A stretch of 64,000 bases of DNA from Natrinema salinisoli (lineage in GTDB: Archaea; Halobacteriota; Halobacteria; Halobacteriales; Natrialbaceae): positions 186,001 through 250,000 of the forward strand of contig NZ_CP084469.1 of NCBI RefSeq assembly GCF_020405205.1, written 5' to 3'. Below are positions 26,956 through 34,573 of the stretch, piece by piece. The number at the start of each line of letters is the position of its first letter. Position 1 is the stretch's first letter. Both the position numbers and the translations under genes were made by a program. Under the pieces are notes generated by a model. The model saw nothing but the letters and a program-made list of their open reading frames with translations. It was not told where the DNA came from and did not search any database.

Positions 26956-27084
26956 ATGGCTCGAAGTCGCTACCGCGAACACGGTGAAAGCCCCCAGCCC
27001 TTTCAATCCCACCCGAGCGGTGGACTGGACGGGTCGATCGAACGTGGAACGGACAATTTCGGTACGACAGCAATCAACCAATGA
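26956..27084 (+). CDS. Possible 42-residue ORF, or repeat-derived spacer, between cbiF and cbiG
   Basis: The frame starts one base after the cbiF stop (MARSRYREHGESPQPFQSHP...) and ends with TGA overlapping the cbiG ATG, an exact operon fit. However, by count only about 57% of third positions are G or C, far below the neighbours, and the product is not acidic. The segment GGTGAAAGCCCCCAGCCC (about 26987-27004) looks like a dispersed intergenic motif I recall vaguely from haloarchaea, so this may be inserted repeat DNA that keeps translational coupling. Confidence 0.35.
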   Translation: MARSRYREHGESPQPFQSHPSGGLDGSIERGTDNFGTTAINQ

Positions 27085-28079
27085 GTTCAGGAACTGAGAA
27101 CGCGGACACGACGGACGAATCGGGATCGGACTCCGGCGGCGGCCACTGTTCGACGGCGGATTCGGACGGCGAAGTCGCCGAGGAGATCGCGATCATCTCC
27201 TTCGGCCGGAAGATGGACACCGCCGAGGAGATCAAAGCCGAGATCGGCGATCGCTACGAGGCGATCGACATCATCGAGTACCACGGCGACGTCTTCGAGG
27301 AGCATTGGGGCGAGTACGACTGCTTCATCGGCCTGATGGCCTCCGGGATCGCGATGCGGAAGACGGCCCACCTGCTCGACGACAAGTGGGAGGATCCCGC
27401 GATCTGCGTCGTCGACGAGGAACTGACGTGGGCCATCCCGATCACGGGCGGCCACCACGGTGCGAACCAGGTCGCACAGGATCTTGCGACGATGGGGGCC
27501 GTCCCGGCGATGACCACCGCCAGCGAGGCGGCGGGCAAGCAGGGCGTCGAGTCCCGCGCGAAGGCGATGGACACCCACGTCGTCAACGGCGACTCGACGG
27601 TCAAGACGAACCTCGCCGTCCTCGACGAGAACCTCGGTCCCGTGGCCCGGCTCGACGGGCCGAAAGCCGTCCTCGTCGGCGACGACGTGACGGTTCTCAA
27701 GCGCAACAAGGACGACGGGATCGTCCTCGGCACCGGTAGCGTCTCCGGTGCGAGCAAAGAGGCCTTCCTCGCGGCCTGGGAAGAAGCCCTCGAGCAGACC
27801 GATTACGACGTCGACGACGTCGAGTTCGTCGGGACCGCGACCCGGAAAGAGGACGAGGAGGGGCTGCTCGAGGCCGCCCAGGAACTCGACCTCGGCGTGG
27901 TCGCCTTCGACAAGGAGACGCTGCTCGAACACGAGGGGCCGACGCCCTCGAAGTCGAAGGAGCTGATCGGCTGGCCCGGCGTCTCCGAGGCCTCCGCGAT
28001 CGCGGGCGGTGCCGAACGGGAACTGGTCCTCGAGAAGATCAGTTACGAGAACGAAGTCACGGTGGCGATCGGTCGATGA
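27081..28079 (+). CDS. cbiG: Cobalt-precorrin-5A hydrolase
   Basis: 332 residues, CbiG family, with AIISFGRKMDTAEEIKAEIG near the start, DCFIGLMASGIAMRKTAHLL, ITGGHHGANQVAQDLA and the C-terminal CbiG domain (LGTGSVSGASKEAFLAAWEE, GTATRKEDEEGLLEAA, and PSKSKELIGWPGVSEASAIA). It opens the delta-lactone ring and releases the C2 unit as acetaldehyde, the step that contracts the ring in the anaerobic route. The N-terminal 35 residues are Ser/Asp-rich with GGGHCST, holding one His and one Cys. It overlaps cbiH1 by ATGA. Confidence 0.94.
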   Translation: MSSGTENADTTDESGSDSGGGHCSTADSDGEVAEEIAIISFGRKMDTAEEIKAEIGDRYEAIDIIEYHGDVFEEHWGEYDCFIGLMASGIAMRKTAHLLDDKWEDPAICVVDEELTWAIPITGGHHGANQVAQDLATMGAVPAMTTASEAAGKQGVESRAKAMDTHVVNGDSTVKTNLAVLDENLGPVARLDGPKAVLVGDDVTVLKRNKDDGIVLGTGSVSGASKEAFLAAWEEALEQTDYDVDDVEFVGTATRKEDEEGLLEAAQELDLGVVAFDKETLLEHEGPTPSKSKELIGWPGVSEASAIAGGAERELVLEKISYENEVTVAIGR

Positions 28080-28969
28080 GTTCGGACGCCGAGGCCACCG
28101 AGATGGACGCGACCGCGGACGCCGCCGGCGGCACCCCCGACGACCACGGAACCCTCTACGTCGTCGGCATCGGCCCCGGCCTGCCGGAGCACATGACCAA
28201 GCGGGCCAAGGAGGTCATCGAGTCCTCGGAGGTCGTCATCGCCTCGAGCCTCTACCAGGAGTTCCTGCGCGACGACGGCACCCTGTTGCCGGAAGCGGAG
28301 ACGGACGAGGACGGCATCGCCGTTCGAGACGACGGCTTCGAGCAGGAGATCGTCCGCTCGACGATGGGCCGGCAGATCGAACTCGCCCGCGCGGCGTTCG
28401 AATACGTCCGCGAAGGGAAGGACGTGGCTCACGTTTCCGGCGGCGATCCCTCGGTCTACGGCAAGTCCGATCTCATCTTCAAAATGGCCGAGGAGGAGGA
28501 CGCCACGGACGTTCCGATCGAGATCGTTCCCGGCCTGACGGCGGCGCTCGGCGGGTCGGCCAACGTCGGCGCGCCGCTGTGCAACGACTTCTGTACGGTC
28601 TCGCTGTCGGACAAGTGGCGCGGCTGGGACGAGATCGAGGAGAAGCTGCGGGCGGCGGCGATCAGCGACTTCGTGATCGTCCTCTACAACTGCTGGCGCA
28701 ACTACGAGAAGGCGGTCGACATCGTCCGCGAGGAGCGGACCGACGACGCCTACGTGGCCATCGTCAACGACGCCGGCCGCGCGGACGCCGGCCGAAACGG
28801 CGAGAGCCAGTTCATCACAACCCTCGGCGAGGCCGCCGACCACGACGACAAGGTGTCGGGGATGGGCACCTCGCTGATCATCGGCAACCACGAGACCGAA
28901 ACCTGGCGCAACGACGACCGAACGTACCTCGTCACCCCGCGCGGCGGGCGTGACGTCGACGACTTCTGA
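28076..28969 (+). CDS. cbiH: Cobalt-precorrin-3 C17-methyltransferase, first copy
   Basis: 297 residues, tetrapyrrole methylase fold: LYVVGIGPGLPEHMTKRAKE, VSGGDPSVYGKSDLI and IVPGLTAALGGSANVGAPLC with DFCTVSLSDKWRGWDEIEEK, as in CbiH/CobJ. It is one of two adjacent CbiH-like proteins. This copy has Cys residues in APLCNDFCT and the motif VLYNCWRNYEKA, where the second copy has ITIYNPWSRKR. The latter is the commoner CbiH form, so this copy is the more divergent one. N-terminal 25 residues are acidic. Confidence 0.88.
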   Translation: MSSDAEATEMDATADAAGGTPDDHGTLYVVGIGPGLPEHMTKRAKEVIESSEVVIASSLYQEFLRDDGTLLPEAETDEDGIAVRDDGFEQEIVRSTMGRQIELARAAFEYVREGKDVAHVSGGDPSVYGKSDLIFKMAEEEDATDVPIEIVPGLTAALGGSANVGAPLCNDFCTVSLSDKWRGWDEIEEKLRAAAISDFVIVLYNCWRNYEKAVDIVREERTDDAYVAIVNDAGRADAGRNGESQFITTLGEAADHDDKVSGMGTSLIIGNHETETWRNDDRTYLVTPRGGRDVDDF

Positions 28970-28987
28970 TACAGACGATACACAACC

Positions 28988-30031
28988 ATGAGTACGGATA
29001 CCAACGCGGACGCCGACGCCGAATCGACTTCCAAATGCGGAGCCTCCTCGAGCACGGAGAGCAGCACCAACGAGGCGAGTACCGACACCTCGAGCTCGAA
29101 GTGCGGCGCATCGAGCAGCACCGAGGACTCGAGCGGCTCCAAGTGCGGAGCCTCCTCGAGCTCCTCGTCGTCCTCGAGTAGCTGTGGTGCCTCGAGTTCC
29201 GACGACAGCGGCTCTAACGAGAAGGAGGTCGGCTCCACCGTCGACGACTTCGACGCCGAACCGGGCAAACTGAGCGCCGTCGGCCTCGGTCCCGGCCATC
29301 CGGAGGGGATAACCGACCGCGCAAAGACGGCGCTGCTCGAGGCCGACCACATCGTCGGTTACACGACCTACATCGACCTCATTCCGGACGAGATCACGGA
29401 GGAAGCCGACGAGCTGTACGACACGCCGATGTGTGGCGAAGTCTCCCGCACCGAGGAAGCCATCGACCGCGCGCTGGCGGGCAACGACGTCGCCATCGTC
29501 GGCAGCGGCGACCCCAACGTCTACGCGCTGGGCGGCCTCGCACTCGAGATCCTCGAGTCAAAGGGCGCGACGGCGTCGATGGTCGACTTCGAGGCCGTGC
29601 CGGGCGTCCCGGCGGCCCAGTCCTGTGCGGCCCGGCTGGGCGCACCGCTCGTCAACGACACCGTCTCGATCTCGCTGTCGGACCATCTCGTCCCGATGCC
29701 CGAGATCGAGTCCCGACTCCACTCCGCGGCAAAGGAGTCCTTCACGATCACGATCTACAACCCCTGGAGCCGCAAGCGCCGGGAGAACTTCGAGAAGGCC
29801 TGCGAGATCCTGCTGGCCCACCGCGACGCGGACACGCCCGTCGGCATCGTCCACGGCGCCGGCCGCGACGACGAGCAGGTGATGATCACCGAACTCGGCG
29901 AACTCGAGGAGCTCGGGGAGAGCGAGATCATCGACATGACGACGACGATCGTCGTCGGCAACGAGGAAACCTACGTCTGGGACGACCGGATGGTCACGCC
30001 GCGGGGCTACGAGACGAAGTACGACTACTGA
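28988..30031 (+). CDS. cbiH: Cobalt-precorrin-3 C17-methyltransferase, second copy, CGASSS repeats at N-terminus
   Basis: 347 residues. The core (from about residue 95) has LSAVGLGPGHPEGITDRAKT, VGYTTYIDLI, VGSGDPNVYALGGLALEI and FEAVPGVPAAQSCAARLGAP, then SLSDHLVPMPEIESRLHSAA and TIYNPWSRKRRENFEKA, typical CbiH. The first 90 residues are unusual: four CGASSS units with Cys at 17, 39, 53 and 66, separated by Ser/Thr/Asp/Glu-rich sequence including a run of ten Ser. This part is presumably disordered. It may bind or hand over cobalt, or make a redox contact, which is speculation. It lies 18 bases after the first copy. Confidence 0.92.
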   Translation: MSTDTNADADAESTSKCGASSSTESSTNEASTDTSSSKCGASSSTEDSSGSKCGASSSSSSSSSSCGASSSDDSGSNEKEVGSTVDDFDAEPGKLSAVGLGPGHPEGITDRAKTALLEADHIVGYTTYIDLIPDEITEEADELYDTPMCGEVSRTEEAIDRALAGNDVAIVGSGDPNVYALGGLALEILESKGATASMVDFEAVPGVPAAQSCAARLGAPLVNDTVSISLSDHLVPMPEIESRLHSAAKESFTITIYNPWSRKRRENFEKACEILLAHRDADTPVGIVHGAGRDDEQVMITELGELEELGESEIIDMTTTIVVGNEETYVWDDRMVTPRGYETKYDY

Positions 30032-30054
30032 GCGGAATTCGGAGCACATCAACA

Positions 30055-30321
30055 ATGTCACGATACGAAGTTACCATCGAGAAGGACGCCTGCGACGGCA
30101 TCTTCGCCTGTCTGACCCGCGACCCGCGATTCGTCGAGGGCGAGGACGGCCTCGCGACGATCGACCCCGGCGCGGACCCGGTCTACGACTGCGAGGGCGA
30201 AGTCACTGACACCGAAGACCGGGTCGTCGCGACGTTCGACGACGACCGCATCGACGAAGCCCAGCAGGCCGCCGCGGCGTGCCCGACGGACGCGATCGTC
30301 GTCGAGGAGGTGGGCGAATGA
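30055..30321 (+). CDS. Ferredoxin-like protein in B12 operon
   Basis: 88 residues. The pattern is CDGIFAC at Cys13 and Cys19 (position 16 is Ile) and ACPTDAI at Cys76, which fits a single-cluster ferredoxin of the [3Fe-4S] type, or a [4Fe-4S] cluster with Cys46 as an unusual fourth ligand. A 30-residue acidic insertion, typical of halophilic ferredoxins, lies between. It lies between cbiH2 and the next gene, with an ATGA overlap to the latter. It could supply electrons for a B12 step such as a reductase or CbiX-type chemistry; this is inferred from position. Confidence 0.8.
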   Translation: MSRYEVTIEKDACDGIFACLTRDPRFVEGEDGLATIDPGADPVYDCEGEVTDTEDRVVATFDDDRIDEAQQAAAACPTDAIVVEEVGE

Positions 30322-31019
30322 GCGACGCGGACTCCGCGACCGAGATCGAGGTGCCGTCCGATCCGCTCGCCGGCCACGCCGCGACGGCGTACTTCTGGGG
30401 CCACGTCGCCGGCAGCGGGGACGTCTCGGACGGTAGCATCGAGGTCGTCACCAACGATGAGGAGTCGGCACAGGTGCTCGCCGCGATCGCCGGCGGCGAC
30501 CTCGAGCACGAGACGACCACCCGCGACTACGCTCACGACACGTCCATTACGCGAACCGAGGAGGAGTACACGCTCTCGATCGGCAGTGAGGACGGCGACG
30601 ATGCCGGCCTGTTGGGCCGCAGCGGCGCGCTCGGGCTTCCCGTCGACGGGCGCGGCAACTACCGCTTCGGCGCGTTCTCGAACTACGACCGAGAACTGCT
30701 CCGCGGGCTGCTCGAGGGCTGTGGAACTATCTGCTTCAAGTCCTCGAGCGGCACCGTCGGCATCTCCTTCGTCCACGACGATCGGGAGTTGCTCGAGTTC
30801 GCACAGGATTTGATAGCGGACTGCCCAATTGATGCTCCGATGGGCGACCTCTCGGAAACGTCCTCGGGCGGCTACTGGTTCGGCGTCGACGACGACGCCG
30901 CGCCCGAGTTCGGGACGTGGTTGTACGAGAACTGCGAGGAGACGGGCCTGTTCGCGCCGAGTCGGCGCCGCAAGCTCGAGCGGAGCCTCGAGCAGGCCGA
31001 GGCGTACGACGGCGAGTAG
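30318..31019 (+). CDS. Two-motif LAGLIDADG-fold-like protein in B12 operon, probably non-catalytic
   Basis: 233 residues; no function is known to me. Two halves look alike in pattern. Near residues 26-36, FWGHVAGSGDV is followed by strands and a helix (EVVTNDEESAQVLAAI). Near 127-137, LLRGLLEGCGT is followed by ISFVHDDRELLEFAQDLI. Both fit a LAGLIDADG helix followed by a saddle of strands, as in monomeric homing endonucleases and WhiA. The acidic catalytic residue before the final Gly is Ser34 in the first and Cys135 in the second, so cleavage is unlikely. A basic C-terminal helix (SRRRKLERSLEQ) may aid nucleic-acid binding. It is co-translated with the ferredoxin, 30 bases before cbiX. A regulator or RNA-binding role is inferred. 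Confidence 0.7.
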   Translation: MSDADSATEIEVPSDPLAGHAATAYFWGHVAGSGDVSDGSIEVVTNDEESAQVLAAIAGGDLEHETTTRDYAHDTSITRTEEEYTLSIGSEDGDDAGLLGRSGALGLPVDGRGNYRFGAFSNYDRELLRGLLEGCGTICFKSSSGTVGISFVHDDRELLEFAQDLIADCPIDAPMGDLSETSSGGYWFGVDDDAAPEFGTWLYENCEETGLFAPSRRRKLERSLEQAEAYDGE

Positions 31020-31049
31020 CCAGCTGAACGATCGAGACATTCGATACCG

Positions 31050-32282
31050 ATGAGCACACCCGACCAGACCACACACGCACCCGCAGCCGGGTTCGACGAC
31101 GAGGCCGTCCTCCTGATCGGCCACGGCTCCCGGCGCGAGAAGTCCAACGAACAGGTCCGCGAACTGGCCGCAGACCTCGAGTCGCGGCTGGGAATCCCGG
31201 TCGATGCCGCGTTCCTCGAGCTCGCGGAACCGGCGATCGACGAGGCGTTCGCCGAGCTCGCGCCAGTCACGTCGCAGGTGACGGTCGTCCACTGTTCGCT
31301 GTTCGCGGCGAGCCACGTCAAGAACGACGTGCCGCTCGCGATCGAGCAGGCCCGGGCCGAGCACGACCTCGAGATCAACAACGGCGCGCATCTCGGGGTC
31401 CATCCGGCTATCCTCGACCTGCTGGACGACCGCGCCGCCGCCGTCGAGCGCGAACTGGGCGTCGACCGCGAGGACGACGACGTCGCGGTCGTCGTCTGCG
31501 GACGGGGCTCGAGCGATCCCGACGCCAACGGCGACGTCCACAAGCTGGCCCGGTTGCTGTACGAGGGCCGCGAGTTCGACCGCGTCGAGGCCTCGTTCAT
31601 CGGCGTCACGGAGCCGACGCTCGAGGACACCCTCCACGGGCTCTCGAAGCACCGCCCCGACGCGGTCGTCGTGTTGCCGTACATGCTCGGCGACGGCGTC
31701 CTCACGCAGCGAGTGCGGGACTGGACAGCGGAATTCGACGAGGACTATCCGTACGTCGACGCGCTGGCCGGGGACCCGCTCGGAACCGATTCCCGACTGC
31801 TCGACGTCTTCGCCGACCGCTGGGAGGAAGCCCGCACCGAAAGCGTCGAGATGTCCTGTGACACGTGCAAGTACAAGGTCGACCTCGAGGGCTACGAGGA
31901 GGACGTCGGCGGCGCTCGAGCCATGCTTCGCGCGCTGGCCCACCAGGAGGCTCACGCCGACCGTGACGATATCGACGAGGAACCCGACAGCCACGACGCG
32001 CCCGAAAAGCACGTCGCGGTCTGTACCAACCAGACCTGCGCCAAGATGGGATCGCCGGCGGTCCTCGAGCGCCTGCGTCAAGAGGTGCGGGACTCGGAGC
32101 ACTGCGACGCCCGCATCACGCGGACGTCGTGTCTGGGACGCTGTGGCGACGGGCCGATGGTCGCGGTCTACCCCGACGGAATCTGGTACGGCGGCGTCGA
32201 GGACGACGACGCCGACCGGATCGTGGGCGACCATCTGGATCGGGATCGCATCGTGAGCGAGCTCGTCGACCAAACGTTATGA
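31050..32282 (+). CDS. cbiX: Sirohydrochlorin cobaltochelatase with C-terminal [2Fe-2S] thioredoxin-like domain
   Basis: 410 residues. The chelatase part (about 15-275) has two CbiX-type halves: VLLIGHGSRREKSNEQVREL with the metal-binding His, and VVVCGRGSSDPDANGDVHKL, then PTLEDTLHGLSKHRPDAVVV and LPYMLGDGVLTQRV. A Cys motif CDTCKYKV lies near 271. The C-terminal domain carries AVCTNQTCAKMGSPAVLERL and TSCLGRCGDGPMVAVYPDG, the four-Cys pattern of thioredoxin-like [2Fe-2S] ferredoxins. It inserts cobalt early, into sirohydrochlorin. It is the end of the continuous B12 operon. Confidence 0.92.
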   Translation: MSTPDQTTHAPAAGFDDEAVLLIGHGSRREKSNEQVRELAADLESRLGIPVDAAFLELAEPAIDEAFAELAPVTSQVTVVHCSLFAASHVKNDVPLAIEQARAEHDLEINNGAHLGVHPAILDLLDDRAAAVERELGVDREDDDVAVVVCGRGSSDPDANGDVHKLARLLYEGREFDRVEASFIGVTEPTLEDTLHGLSKHRPDAVVVLPYMLGDGVLTQRVRDWTAEFDEDYPYVDALAGDPLGTDSRLLDVFADRWEEARTESVEMSCDTCKYKVDLEGYEEDVGGARAMLRALAHQEAHADRDDIDEEPDSHDAPEKHVAVCTNQTCAKMGSPAVLERLRQEVRDSEHCDARITRTSCLGRCGDGPMVAVYPDGIWYGGVEDDDADRIVGDHLDRDRIVSELVDQTL

Positions 32283-32324
32283 TCGGCAGGCATTTCTCTC
32301 GCGGTCGTAAATCCACCCGCAGTA

Positions 32325-32708
32325 ATGGATGGAAACAAATCGACGGCGTCGCTTGCGGCATACTACGCCATCCTCGTCGTGTTCGGTGCGATGATGCTGG
32401 TCCCGGATCCGACGGGCATGCTCAACGTCCTCGTTGCGATCGCCGCTCTCGGTATCGTCGGGGTCGCGCTGATCGACGGATCGGTTCGCGAACTGCGCCC
32501 GGGAATCGGTGCACTGTACGCGTTCGGCATCATTGCGTCGGTCGGCGTCTGGATTCTGCAGAACTACCTCTTGGCTTCCGAGGTGTACGGGACCGTCGTC
32601 GAAATCATTGCGGTACTTTCCCTCCCTGTCCTGCTCGGCACGTACCTGGTCGCCCGACATCGTGGGACCGACGGCTACCGTTCACTCGCCCATCGGACGA
32701 GGGAGTAG
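32325..32708 (+). CDS. Small four-helix membrane protein
   Basis: 127 residues with about four hydrophobic segments (AYYAILVVFGAMMLV, VLVAIAALGIVGVALI, ALYAFGIIASVGVWIL, VVEIIAVLSLPVLLGTYLVA). No family was recognised. It lies 42 bases after cbiX on the same strand, so it may be in the operon or have its own promoter; nothing else ties it to B12. C-terminal RHRGTDGYRSLAHRTRE is cytoplasmic by the positive-inside rule. Confidence 0.65.
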   Translation: MDGNKSTASLAAYYAILVVFGAMMLVPDPTGMLNVLVAIAALGIVGVALIDGSVRELRPGIGALYAFGIIASVGVWILQNYLLASEVYGTVVEIIAVLSLPVLLGTYLVARHRGTDGYRSLAHRTRE

Positions 32709-32796
32709 ACGCAGCACCGACTCCCCCGGCGACTTCTCACGACGGGGTTGCACCGATATCGATCGAACGAAACAATAGAACACGTTATCGACACGT

Positions 32797-33168
32797 ATGA
32801 GCTGTTACGAAATCGAAGCGCTACGACTCGGACTGATGAACGTCCTCGGCGTCGGGGACGACAGCACCCGCGATCACGCGGAGAAAGAACTCGAGGGCCA
32901 TCTCGAGGGCCCCATCCAGGGCCTCGCGGAGGCCGACAGCCTCGCGGAGATCGAGCGCCACCTCGATGCGGCGCTGGTCGATCTCGAGGAGGAAGTCGCC
33001 GCAATGGACAGCGACGACCCCGAGTACGATTACACGCGGGGACGACTACTGGCGGTCCGCGATGCCGAGCGAGCGGTCCAGCGACTGAGCGTGCAGGGCG
33101 AGAGCATCGTGGACGGGCTCGGCGACGCGCACGACACCCTCCACGAGACCTTTCCGGTAGAGGAGTAA
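32797..33168 (+). CDS. DUF3209 family protein of B12 cluster
   Basis: 123 residues, helical. MSCYEIEALRLGLMNVLGVG followed by DSTRDHAEKELEGH matches DUF3209, a family I recall next to B12 or chelatase genes in haloarchaea. It has one Cys at position 3 and several Glu/His (EIERHLDAAL). It is cytoplasmic and its stop is two bases before the next ATG, so it is co-translated with the beta-propeller protein. Function is unknown; the pairing suggests a role in the same pathway. Confidence 0.82.
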   Translation: MSCYEIEALRLGLMNVLGVGDDSTRDHAEKELEGHLEGPIQGLAEADSLAEIERHLDAALVDLEEEVAAMDSDDPEYDYTRGRLLAVRDAERAVQRLSVQGESIVDGLGDAHDTLHETFPVEE

Positions 33169-33170
33169 TC

Positions 33171-34466
33171 ATGGCCGACACTGCCGATACCGAACGCGAC
33201 CTGCCCCTCGAGTTCCGATCGGTCCCGCTCGGCGAGATCGAGACGGCCCGGAGTCGTCACATGTGGACCCGATCCGCGGTCAGCGTGGCCGACTCTGGCG
33301 ACCTCGTCGTGACCGGCCAGTGGGACGGGACGGTCACCGCCCGCGACGCCGACTCGCTCGAGACGCGGTGGACGGTCGATCACCCGGACCACGCGGTCGG
33401 AATCACGTCGCTCTCGAACGACGGTGAAGACGGCAGCGACGAGACGGTCGTCGTCGCCGGACGCGGCGAAACCGGAACGATCGCGGCCTACGACGCCGAG
33501 ACGGGCGACCGGCGCTGGCGGTACGACACCGTCGACGACGTGGGCGAGGCGGTCAAGGACACCGTCTTCTACCTGCCCTACGTGGTCGCGCTCGAGACGG
33601 GCACCGACGCGGACGGTACCGAACGACTCTACGCCGCCGCACGACGGTACGAACGCGACGGCGACCACCGCCAGTGGCACAGCACCGTCTACGCGTTCGA
33701 CCCCGACGGATCGGTCCGCTGGACCGACGAGACCGACGCCTCGCCGATCGCGATCGATCTCGACGCCGACGGCGAGCGCCTCGCGGTCGGCTACAACCGC
33801 TGTATGGGCGACCACGACACCGGCCTCGTGGTGCTCGAGGCCGAGTCGGGCGACCGACTGTGGAGCTGGGATCCCGGCACGGAGGGAGATCGCCGCGTCG
33901 GCGACGTCTCCTTCGACGGTGAGTCGATCGCCGTCTCGAGTCACGGGGACAAGCGCGGGTACCTGCTCGGCCCCGGTGGTGCCGAGCGCTGGCGCGTCGA
34001 CCTCGCAGTCGAGACCGAAATCGATGACGAGACCCTGTACGCCTATCCGAACCACGTCTACACGAACGACAGTCGCGTGGCGTTCGTGACCGGCAACACC
34101 TACGCGGTAGAGAGCCGCGAGACCGAGAGCCGACACCCGAACGAACACCGGGTCGCCGCGTTCGATGCGGACGGTGACCTCATCTGGGACGACGAGGTTC
34201 GGGGCTTCGTTCACGGCCTCGCCGCCGACGGCGGGCGACTCGTCGCGCCCTGCGCCCAGAACTTCCGGGTCCGTGATCCGGATACTCACGCCGTCCGCTG
34301 GTTCGACCTCGAGTCAGGCGCGAGCGGGTGCGAGCGCCTCGACGGGATCGCGACGGCGGCCGCCGTCGAAGAGGGAACGGTTGCTGCCATCGAGGAACCC
34401 GTCGAGTACCACGACGAGGGCCAGACGCGCGGCGAGTACGCGCTTCGCGTCGGCTCGCTCGAGTAG
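33171..34466 (+). CDS. Cytoplasmic PQQ/WD-like beta-propeller protein next to DUF3209
   Basis: 431 residues, no signal peptide. Propeller repeats are visible: VSVADSGDLVVTGQWDGTVT, VVVAGRGETGTIAAYDAETG, ...TVYAFDPDGSVRWTDETD, ...LVVLEAESGDRLWSWDPG. Blade-closing Trp and ADxxG turns recur. Start ATG at 33171 follows the DUF3209 stop by two bases. It differs from the exported paralogue at 5687-7033 in lacking a Tat signal. It may act as a scaffold in the B12 gene set; no catalytic residues were seen. A weak T-run (TTTTCTCT, 34483 on) after the stop may end transcription. Confidence 0.82.
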   Translation: MADTADTERDLPLEFRSVPLGEIETARSRHMWTRSAVSVADSGDLVVTGQWDGTVTARDADSLETRWTVDHPDHAVGITSLSNDGEDGSDETVVVAGRGETGTIAAYDAETGDRRWRYDTVDDVGEAVKDTVFYLPYVVALETGTDADGTERLYAAARRYERDGDHRQWHSTVYAFDPDGSVRWTDETDASPIAIDLDADGERLAVGYNRCMGDHDTGLVVLEAESGDRLWSWDPGTEGDRRVGDVSFDGESIAVSSHGDKRGYLLGPGGAERWRVDLAVETEIDDETLYAYPNHVYTNDSRVAFVTGNTYAVESRETESRHPNEHRVAAFDADGDLIWDDEVRGFVHGLAADGGRLVAPCAQNFRVRDPDTHAVRWFDLESGASGCERLDGIATAAAVEEGTVAAIEEPVEYHDEGQTRGEYALRVGSLE

Positions 34467-34573
34467 CGCCGTCGATCGATCGTTTTCTCTGGTGCAATTC
34501 TGCGAGAGTGTCGGCTAGTCGCACACGCAAGGCCAATCCCCACAACGCTCACTGGCGTCCGTTCGTCCGTATA

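Noticed and set aside
30183-32273. 696-codon minus-strand ORF opposite ferredoxin to cbiX
   Set aside because: Shadow of conserved B12 genes with no motif of its own.
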